DNA of 36,671 nucleotides from CAYVFC01 sp964450715 (GTDB lineage Bacteria; Myxococcota_A; Polyangia; Polyangiales; JAFGIB01): positions 1 to 36,671 of the forward strand of contig CAYVFC010000080.1 of the NCBI GenBank assembly GCA_964450715.1, in the 5' to 3' direction. Each line of letters starts with the position of its first letter. Positions within the stretch are counted from its first letter, which is position 1. The notes below the pieces were generated by a model. The model made no database searches and was not told the origin of the DNA. It saw nothing but the letters and a program-made list of their open reading frames with translations. A program made the position numbers and the translations under genes. Positions 14,353-20,842 of this stretch are shown here, one piece after another.

Positions 14353-15714
14353 TCAGTTACAAACGTTGTTGGCATTGCAGTCGTCCGAGGCGCAGTTGCC
14401 GTCGTAAGCGCAATACGAACCCTGATCTCCGCTGGTACACTCGCCCGGCTCCACCCCGGCCGGATCGGCGCAGCGGTTGCTCTGGCAGTCATCCGGGGCG
14501 TCACAGCGCGAGCCGTTCGAACCGTCCGAGCAGACGCCGTTGACGCAGGCCAGCACGCTGCAGTCGTCATCGGTCGAGCAGGGATGGCTGAGCGCGCCGT
14601 CCGTGCACTTCTGTCGCGCGCAGCCCAGCCCTTCCAGGCAGTCGTCCGCGTCCTGGCAGGGCGCCAGCAGCGTGCCCGAGGCGCACCAGAATCCCACGCA
14701 GAATCCCTCCGCGCAGTCCGCGTCGTCCTCGCAGAGCGAGCCCGGCCGGCCCGCGCGGCAGCGACCCGAAACGCAGATGCCGTTCGCGCATTGCTCGTCG
14801 CTTTCGCAGCTCTGCCCCACCGCGTCGGAGAAACACGCGTTGCCCGTGCAGTGTAGCCCCTCTCCGCAGTCGCCGTCGTCCTGGCAGGCGCTTCCCTGCT
14901 CGCCGCTCACGCAGCTACCGGTTCGCTGCTCCGGATCGGTGATACGGCAGAAACCCGAGGCGCAGTTGCGGTCGAACGAGCAGCTGTCGCCCTGAAGCCC
15001 GTTCGCGCACCGGTTGGAGATACACCGATCGTAGACGCAGTCCGAATCATCGTAGCAGAGGCTGCTGCCCGCACCGTCCGAGCAGGTCCCGAGCGCGAGC
15101 GGCAAAAAGGTTTCCCCATCGAGCTCGTCCGGATCGAACAGGCAGGCGAAGCCCGTGCCGCAGTGGCCGTCCTCGCCGCAGGGCAGCGGATCGACGCAGA
15201 TCCGGCCCACGCTCTCCTGCCGGCAGGTACCGGCCGGGCATTCTTCGTCCGTACTGCAGGCCTGCGCGCTCGCAGAATCTATCCGCACCTCGCAGGCCTC
15301 GCGGATCAGCCGCAGCGCCGGATCGCATACCCGACTGCAGTCGAGCAGCGATAGACAGCCGGCTTGCGGCATGCACTCGACCAGCGTGATCACCTCCCCG
15401 GGCTCGGAAGAGACTCGGCTCCCGCTTGCTCCGGCGCCCGGCTCCCCGGCTTGTTCCGGCGACGGACACTCGCAGGTGACCTCCGGACAGCGAACCACGT
15501 CGCAGTCGGACCTCCCGTCGAAGAAAAACCCTGCCGTCCCACACGGGTCGCTGGCCTCGACCGGCGGGTTGAAGCTGCCGGCGTCCGGGCCACCTTCGGC
15601 CTTACCGCCATCGACCGCATCGGCGCCTCCCTTATCCGGGCTCGACCCGCCATCGGCCTCGCATCCCCCCAAAAAAGCGCTCGCCAGGCAGAGCGCGACT
15701 AGAGCCCATCTCAA
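14353..15714 (-). CDS. Giant cysteine-repeat lipoprotein B, about 453 aa
   Basis: The signal peptide RWALVALCLASAFLGGC is clear, but its only reasonable start is TTG at 15714, which lies inside the terminal inverted repeat of the mobile element at 15699-15864; no Shine-Dalgarno is evident. Further upstream the frame is open but only because it reads the element. The N-terminal domain (DPCGTAGFFFDGRSDCDVV, then SLLDCSRVCDP, then CRQESVGRICVD) parallels that of the 916-aa paralogue (CDVYLPCPTFDC, CRQETLGILCVD). About 9-10 four-cysteine repeats follow. It is separated from the paralogue by 68 nt. The element may have replaced the original start, leaving the gene weakly translated. Confidence 0.78.
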   Translation of the reverse strand: MRWALVALCLASAFLGGCEADGGSSPDKGGADAVDGGKAEGGPDAGSFNPPVEASDPCGTAGFFFDGRSDCDVVRCPEVTCECPSPEQAGEPGAGASGSRVSSEPGEVITLVECMPQAGCLSLLDCSRVCDPALRLIREACEVRIDSASAQACSTDEECPAGTCRQESVGRICVDPLPCGEDGHCGTGFACLFDPDELDGETFLPLALGTCSDGAGSSLCYDDSDCVYDRCISNRCANGLQGDSCSFDRNCASGFCRITDPEQRTGSCVSGEQGSACQDDGDCGEGLHCTGNACFSDAVGQSCESDEQCANGICVSGRCRAGRPGSLCEDDADCAEGFCVGFWCASGTLLAPCQDADDCLEGLGCARQKCTDGALSHPCSTDDDCSVLACVNGVCSDGSNGSRCDAPDDCQSNRCADPAGVEPGECTSGDQGSYCAYDGNCASDDCNANNVCN

Positions 15715-15864
15715 AAATGCTACCGTCGTTTTTCGGGCGGGGGCGGTCCCGTCTGCGGCGTCGCTCCTGCTCGAAATAGCACCACTATTGCTCGTCGTCG
15801 CTCCTTGCATCCGGGGCCGCCGCGCTCCGAAATACTCGGTCCGCATTTTTAAGATGGGCTCTAG
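15699..15864 (+). mobile_element. CTAG-ended MITE-like element, best copy (166 bp)
   Basis: The left end CTAGAGCCCATCTCAAAAAT and right end ATTTTTAAGATGGGCTCTAG are inverted complements over 22 bp with one mismatch. The body holds TTTTTCGGGCGGGGGCGG, the central palindrome AATAGCACCACTATT, and AAATACTCGGTCC, all shared with the other copies. No coding capacity. The CTAG at each end could be a duplicated 4-bp target of the YTAR type known for IS5-family elements, or part of the inverted repeat; no other target duplication is seen. It is inserted at the first codons of the lipoprotein B gene. Confidence 0.85.
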
Positions 15865-16686
15865 TGGTGCAAACGCGACCACGCCGGTCGCGCCCGGGCA
15901 GCCGCCGCCCGGCTCCGGCGCATCCGGTCGACCACCGCGTACGAAAAGGGTCGGGCTCATACACCACCATGGTAAGGCCCGAGGCCGCTCCACGGCAAGA
16001 CAGGAAGCGCGAGGGGAAAGCTCGGCGATTGTCGGGGGTACCTGGGGGGGATCTATCCGGTATCTGCGGTTTCCGGTCACGAGGCATTCGACGATCGCTA
16101 CCCGCTCCCGCTCTGGTACCGAAGCGGCACCGTCATCCGGACTCTTCGTCGATGCCCATCAATTATACAATTAACGAACCTGACGAACGCGCGCGCCGTT
16201 TTCACCTTCCTGGCCCTGGTATGGTCTTTCGGGCCGAATCCCTTTTTCGTGCGCCACTCTTTTCATTCGGCGCGTTACGGCTAGGTAACGCGGAAGGATG
16301 TCGGTTTCTTCCTTCGTAACCCTTCTCCCCTCTTACCTCTTGAAAAAGGCGCAGGCAGGCTTGGCACGTAACGTGCTATATCTTCGCTCGTCGTTTGTTT
16401 CATCCTCGCCACCGATAACAGCAGGCCATCGGTTTCCGAGGAAAAAAAGGGGGGCGCTTCCCCCGACTACTCTCGGTTCCTCCTTTCGAACAAAAGGGGG
16501 GGGGATCGATAAAGTCGGGGGGGGCAATTTTCTCGCCTTTGTCAACGCAGCTTCATTTCCGAGAGAAAACTTCCGACGCTTTGGTTAACGGCATATAGCG
16601 ATAACATCTATCGGTGATCCTTTTCGAAGAGGTCTCGAAACCCATTTTTGAGAAGCCCGGTGACATCGACTGTTTGGAGGGGGGAC
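15865..16686. other. Non-coding stretch with homopolymer runs
   Basis: No supported gene is seen. The region has lower GC than the adjacent genes, with runs of A, T, G and C, including AAAAAAAGGGGGGCGCTTCC and two long G runs between 16490 and 16530, and small inverted repeats such as GGGGGGCGCTTCCCCC (16451-16466). GGAGGGGGGAC before 16687 is the ribosome binding site for the next gene. It could hold the promoter of that gene and degraded sequence. Confidence 0.5.
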
Positions 16687-18951
16687 ATGAAAAAAAACGA
16701 ATATTCGGTAGCGTTTCTATTTCTTGCGACGCTGGCGTCCGTGATGGCCATCGCAGCCAGAGCTTCTGCGAAATCGCTCTACGTCAATCGAGATCTCAAC
16801 GCTGGCAGCCCCATTCGCGCTTATGACATCCAGGCCGGCGGAACCCTGGTGTTTCAGATGGATTCGAGCCCCACCAGGTACGGCGGGGTCGGGTTGGCCA
16901 TCGATACGGACGCGGAGATCCTGTTCGTTACTTTCGAAGGTTCGGGCACGCTCGACATCGTTGACGCGAAGACATTGACGATCCGGGGACGGGTGACCGC
17001 ACCTGGGGCGACCAACCTTGCGGGTATCGTGGTAGATCAGAACAAGTCCAAGCTCTATACGGTGAATCGAGGTTCCACGAGTCTCTACGTCTATGACTGG
17101 GACTCTTCCGGTCCCCTGCTGACGCTGGAGTGTACGGTGGCGTTGAGCGGCGCCTACCAAGCTTATGGGCTCGCCCTGGACGAAGCGAACAACCTCCTCT
17201 ACCTGGGTGACCTCAGCCACCAGATCAAGGTATACAGCACCGAAGACTGGTCGCTGGTAGATCAGATTCCCGTAAGCCAGTTGCCCATGGCCGTAGCGGT
17301 CGACGTGGCCAATGGGTATGTTTATTCGGGGAACGCCTATCCACCCTACGGTTGCACCGGGGAATTGGTGCAGTACGACCTGGTCAGTAGCACGGAAACG
17401 TCCGTCGACATACGGACTCTACCCGGGGCGGTTTACACCGACTGCGTGGTCGGTGTGGCGGTAGATCCGCTAACAGGGCTTGTCTTCGTTACCACCGGAA
17501 ACCAAGGCGTGGGGGGTAGTGACAGGGTACTCACTTTCGATTCGACCCTGGCGCTTCTAAGTGCCACCGGCGACATCGGAAACCCGACTGGAATCGTGGT
17601 GCCGGGCAGGGATATCTCTTACAACCCGCTCAACCTGACCAAGGTCGATGGATTGGGAGAAGACGAGTGCGTGTATGCCGGCGATGGCATCCAATACACG
17701 ATCTGCTACGACAACACGGACAACGACTATAGCATCACCGGCGTGACCTTGACCGATACCCTGCCTTCGGAGGTCGATTTCGTGTCGGCAAGCGGAGGGG
17801 CGGCATACGACCCGGACGCTCATACCGTTACCTGGGATGTCGGCATCCTGGGCGCCGGCGACCTCGGCGGATGCGAAACCATCGGCGTACTGGTGACCTC
17901 GGGCACGCCGCCCGAGAGCGAGCTGGCCAACTCGGCGGAAATCGCCGGAACGTTCCCGGGTGACAAGGTCATTCCTACAACCCAGAACGAGACGACGACT
18001 GTCTGCCCGAATACGCCACCGGTAGCGGTATGTCAGGATGTGTATGTGTTGGCAGACGTCGACTGCAACGGTACGGCGTCGGCGGCCGACGTGGACGCGG
18101 GTTCGTACGATCCCGATGGCGACACGCTAAGCCTTTCGGTGGACCCGGCAGGCCCGTATCCAATCGGAACCACCGAAGTCACCCTGACGGTGAGCGACGG
18201 CATGGTGGAGGATTCGTGTACAGCCGCCGTCACCGTGATCGGACCTACTAACGTAGCCTACGACGGCGACGTGCTGCTCTGTACCGAGGGTGCGCCGACC
18301 GCCGACGCGGCGATTGGTGCCACGCTGCTGGACGAGATGGGGGATCCGCTCTGTATCGACGACCAGGAGGTCACCTTCACTCTGGTCGCCGAAGGCGTCG
18401 GGGTGATCGAGGTGGGACCGGTGTTCACCGTGTGCGGAGTGGCCGAGGCGGGCGTCACGCTGGAGCCTGGAATCTACTCCATTCTGGTGCAGACGGCGTG
18501 CTCGGACGCCACCGGGACCGCTCTGTTGGCGGTATACAACCCCGAGGGCGGCTTCGCGACCGGCGGGGGATGGATCATTCCCCAGGCAGACGAAGTGAAC
18601 ACGCAACCGGGACAGCGCGCGAACTTCGGATTCAACGTCAGGTACAAGAAGGACGTACCCAGCGGCCAAGTCGAGTTCCGGTACACTAACGCATCCATCG
18701 ACCTGAAGAGCTCGACGCTCGACCAGCTGGTGATCGCCGGCACCACAATCGCGCAGTTCAAAGGAACGGCCTCGGTCAATGGCGAAGATGGCTGGTCCTT
18801 CTTAACCAAGGTCGTCGACAACGGCGAACCGGGCAGTAGCGATATCTTCGACATGAAGATCTGGTCCCCTGAAGACGACGTCGAGGGAGATCCGACGGAC
18901 CGGGCGCGAAGCGTTCTGGACGGCGGAAACATCGTGATCCACAACAAGTAG
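16687..18951 (+). CDS. Secreted beta-propeller protein with DUF11-like, HYR/PKD-like and C-terminal beta domains
   Basis: ATG 16687 follows GGAGGGGGGAC. Signal peptide MKKNEYSVAFLFLATLASVM ends ARASA, a type I cleavage site, so the protein is exported without a lipid anchor. Residues of about 30-310 form YVTN/NHL-like blades (GVGLAIDTDAEILFVTF, LAGIVVDQNKSKLYTV, AYGLALDEANNLLYLGD, VGVAVDPLTGLVFVT). Next is a DUF11-type domain (IQYTICYDNTDNDYSITGVT, LTDTLPSEVDFVSASGG), an HYR/PKD-like domain (DPDGDTLSLSVDP, GTTEVTLTVSDG), and a C-terminal beta domain (GGGWIIPQ, ANFGFNVRYKK, FDMKIWSPED, GGNIVIH) as found at the ends of many secreted actinobacterial and myxobacterial proteins. Probably a surface or matrix protein; ligand unknown. 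Confidence 0.88.
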   Translation: MKKNEYSVAFLFLATLASVMAIAARASAKSLYVNRDLNAGSPIRAYDIQAGGTLVFQMDSSPTRYGGVGLAIDTDAEILFVTFEGSGTLDIVDAKTLTIRGRVTAPGATNLAGIVVDQNKSKLYTVNRGSTSLYVYDWDSSGPLLTLECTVALSGAYQAYGLALDEANNLLYLGDLSHQIKVYSTEDWSLVDQIPVSQLPMAVAVDVANGYVYSGNAYPPYGCTGELVQYDLVSSTETSVDIRTLPGAVYTDCVVGVAVDPLTGLVFVTTGNQGVGGSDRVLTFDSTLALLSATGDIGNPTGIVVPGRDISYNPLNLTKVDGLGEDECVYAGDGIQYTICYDNTDNDYSITGVTLTDTLPSEVDFVSASGGAAYDPDAHTVTWDVGILGAGDLGGCETIGVLVTSGTPPESELANSAEIAGTFPGDKVIPTTQNETTTVCPNTPPVAVCQDVYVLADVDCNGTASAADVDAGSYDPDGDTLSLSVDPAGPYPIGTTEVTLTVSDGMVEDSCTAAVTVIGPTNVAYDGDVLLCTEGAPTADAAIGATLLDEMGDPLCIDDQEVTFTLVAEGVGVIEVGPVFTVCGVAEAGVTLEPGIYSILVQTACSDATGTALLAVYNPEGGFATGGGWIIPQADEVNTQPGQRANFGFNVRYKKDVPSGQVEFRYTNASIDLKSSTLDQLVIAGTTIAQFKGTASVNGEDGWSFLTKVVDNGEPGSSDIFDMKIWSPEDDVEGDPTDRARSVLDGGNIVIHNK

Positions 18952-19161
18952 TACCGGACGCCAACAAGTAGCGCATCGGACGACTTCGCGCTCACGCACG
19001 AGCTCGGCCACTTCTTCGGCGTGGCGCACCACCGCGACCCGCGCAACATCATAAGCTCTGGCGGGCAACGCTTCGAGTTTATCAGGAAGCGGTTCGAGAT
19101 CTTCCGTCGTCGCGCAAAGCGTTCCCTGCGACGCCGGACGGTACGCGGTGCTCGGCTCTGA
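18952..19161 (+). pseudogene. Metzincin metalloprotease remnant
   Basis: Directly after the TAG of the propeller gene, in the same frame, the DNA reads DDFALTHELGHFFGVAHHRD. HELGHFFGVAH is a complete HExxHxxGxxH metzincin zinc signature, normally followed by a Met-turn; PRNIISSGG follows where such families have N-[IV]-M-S. The open segment ends in TGA at 19159-19161 after an Arg-rich tail. No start codon, signal peptide or rest of the catalytic domain is present, so this is a gene fragment left by deletion, bounded on its right by a repeat copy at 19205. Confidence 0.7.
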
Positions 19162-19204
19162 GCTTTCGCCGGCAACAAGCTCGATCTGCGCCGGTACCCG
19201 ATTG

Positions 19205-19300
19205 CCCCGCCTTGAAATAGCGCCGCTATTCCTCGTCGTCCCACCTTGCATTTCGGGCCGTCGCGCTCCGAAATACTCGGTTGGCACTCGATAAATACCC
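19205..19300 (+). mobile_element. Right-half copy of the CTAG-ended repeat
   Basis: The sequence TTGAAATAGCGCCGCTATTC contains the perfect central palindrome AATAGCGCCGCTATT. CTCGTCGTCCCACCTTGCAT and GGGCCGTCGCGCTCCGAAAT then ACTCGGTTGG match the right half of the 15.7-kb copy. The left half is absent and the right terminus has diverged. It lies just upstream of the FkbM lipoprotein gene. Confidence 0.75.
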
Positions 19301-19416
19301 TCCAAGAGCCGGTTCGGGTCGAATGGACGGCGCGGAAATAGGCGATAAAAGGGTTTCGGATGGTGCCCATTCCGGATATCTTTTCGACTCGGAAGATCCG
19401 GGAAAGGGCGTTCGAG

Positions 19417-20349
19417 ATGAAACCAAACACCATCCTTATAATCGCCTCGATCTTGTTAGCGGCGGACGTCGGCGTTCTGACGGGCTGTGATACCGGCGAT
19501 TCGGGAAGCGCGAAAAAAGACGCGCCGAAAACCGAAAAAGCTACCGAGGCACAAACCCAAAAGCAACGACCGGAGAAGACGAAGCGGGAAGAATCGGTAC
19601 GGTCTTCGGTTACCAAACAGCGGTTCAAGCTTCCCTCGAACAAATGGGTCGACGATTTTGCCCGGCGATTGGGAAAACACGAGCGAAGGACAAACCGGTT
19701 GCTGATGCGGCTAGTCTTGTTGTGTCCCGATGACTCCGTCATAGTAGACGCAGGCGCCCACGTGGGTGATACCGGATTGGTGCTGGGTAAATACATTCAG
19801 TCGAATACTTCGAATAAAATTACGGTATACGAAGTCGATCCGGACGCGTCGAAAATCGACTTTATCGAGCAGATGGCGAAACTCAACGATATCCGTAATA
19901 TCGCGACCTTTCGAGTGGGCCTTTCTGATAAAAGGGGGCAAGGAAAGCCCGTCGAGGAAGGCCAACCAGGGGCCTGGAAAGTGAAAGAGGTGTCCGAGGG
20001 GGATTTTCCCCTGGTTACCGTCGATGAACTCGTCGGCTCGAAAAAGGTTTGTTTAATTCATCTCGACGTCGAAGGGATGGAGCTACAGGCGATGAAAGGG
20101 GCGACGAAAGTAATCGAGTCGCAAAAGCCCCCGATCGTCTACGAATTCATACATGGGGATCACGAGAATATCCTTGCGTTTTTGCAGCAGCACAAATACG
20201 CGGAAAAGTGGAGAGCCGAAAACAACGTTCTGGCTGTCAACGACGAAAACGCGATTTTCAACGAACAACAACTGAGAGAAAAAAAGGTCTTGGGTGACGA
20301 GAAAAGGAAGCGAAAGAAGGGGCGTCGAAAGAAGAGAGATAAGAGATAG
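19417..20349 (+). CDS. FkbM-family methyltransferase with a lipoprotein signal peptide
   Basis: ATG 19417 gives MKPNTILIIASILLAADVGV then LTGC, a type II signal peptide with Cys24; an in-frame ATG 57 nt earlier would only lengthen the n-region. A Lys/Gln-rich linker (30-70) leads to an FkbM methyltransferase domain: motif I VIVDAGAHVGD (108-118), ITVYEVDPDASKIDFI (acidic ribose-binding position), VGLSDKRG, LIHLDVEGMELQAMKG (213-228) and PPIVYEFIHGD. The C-terminus is very basic (KRKRKKGRRKKRDKR). FkbM enzymes are O-methyltransferases using cytoplasmic S-adenosylmethionine, so lipid anchoring outside the cytoplasm is unexpected. GC is lower than in the flanking genes, and repeat copies lie on both sides. 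Confidence 0.8.
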   Translation: MKPNTILIIASILLAADVGVLTGCDTGDSGSAKKDAPKTEKATEAQTQKQRPEKTKREESVRSSVTKQRFKLPSNKWVDDFARRLGKHERRTNRLLMRLVLLCPDDSVIVDAGAHVGDTGLVLGKYIQSNTSNKITVYEVDPDASKIDFIEQMAKLNDIRNIATFRVGLSDKRGQGKPVEEGQPGAWKVKEVSEGDFPLVTVDELVGSKKVCLIHLDVEGMELQAMKGATKVIESQKPPIVYEFIHGDHENILAFLQQHKYAEKWRAENNVLAVNDENAIFNEQQLREKKVLGDEKRKRKKGRRKKRDKR

Positions 20350-20352
20350 GTC

Positions 20353-20383
20353 TAGAAGCGGTTTTACTGACCGTCTCTTCGGC
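20353..20383 (+). repeat. Left-end remnant of the CTAG-ended repeat
   Basis: CTAGAAGCGGTTTT is identical to the left end type of the 5552 copy and is followed by CCGTCTCTTCGG, resembling CCGTCGTCTTTCGG of that copy. The rest is not recognisable. It begins 3 nt after the stop of the FkbM gene. Confidence 0.55.
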
Positions 20384-20842
20384 TAATAGGACACGGTAAG
20401 CCTCTCGCGGTCTTTACGCGACTTTCATGTCGCTCTTCTTCCTGGTCTCGCTCGTACTATGGCTGAGAGAGTCGGGGTTGTTCAATTTCGTACAGGGACT
20501 GGTGGGTACTCACGGGCAGGGTCAGCCGCTATTCGAGGAGGAGATCAGGGCCGGGGGCAGGGCCGGGGGACAATAGAGAATATTATCGGGGGCTTTTTGG
20601 GGGCGTTCCCGGAAGCCGGTCGTACGAGCCGGAAACACTGATGCGGGCTGCCGGTAGGGAGAAAAGGCGCGTGCCGCTGTCACTGTAACAAAACGGGCAA
20701 GGTCGAAAAAAAACCGGCCTCCTCAGTGGCGTAAATCCACTGTCCACTTTAGACTCCCGACGCTGCGATCCGGGCTTGCGGATTCGCCTTCAACCGATGC
20801 CTTCCGTACCGGACGGTCCCGGGGCGGCGGCGCTGATTTGCG
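20384..20842. other. Gap before the kinase gene; possible 49-aa reading frame
   Basis: The only candidate gene is 20427-20576 (+), a 49-aa frame starting SLFFLVSLVLWLRESGLFNF that could form one membrane segment, with a Gly-rich tail. It has no clear Shine-Dalgarno and no family resemblance, so it may be a gene fragment. The remainder, including G-rich DNA at 20545-20610, shows no gene. Confidence 0.3.

Noticed and set aside
11288..14407. A 1039-aa open frame on the plus strand.
   Set aside because: It is the antisense of the cysteine-repeat lipoprotein, driven by its GC-rich codons; it has no signal peptide, domain or ribosome binding site, while the minus strand has strong repeats and a lipobox.
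11534..15700. Regularly spaced GC-rich repeats that could suggest a CRISPR array.
   Set aside because: They are in-frame protein repeats with variable sequence and no constant repeat/spacer structure; no cas gene is present.
15715..16080. N-terminal extension of lipoprotein B to 16080.
   Set aside because: The frame merely reads through the mobile element and upstream non-coding DNA; the lipoprotein signal peptide must be at the N-terminus.
16298..16588. A 96-aa plus-strand frame in the homopolymer-rich gap.
   Set aside because: No ribosome binding site, domain or codon bias; it contains G- and A-run translation typical of non-coding DNA.
634..18951. Amber recoding (two in-frame TAGs followed by coding-like sequence at 634 and 18949).
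   Set aside because: Several genes use TAG as their final stop, the propeller protein is complete before its TAG, and the activase has other lesions, so decay explains both.
18474..19796. A 440-aa open frame on the minus strand.
   Set aside because: It is antisense to the end of the propeller gene, the metzincin remnant, a repeat copy and the FkbM start; its sequence has no recognisable domain.
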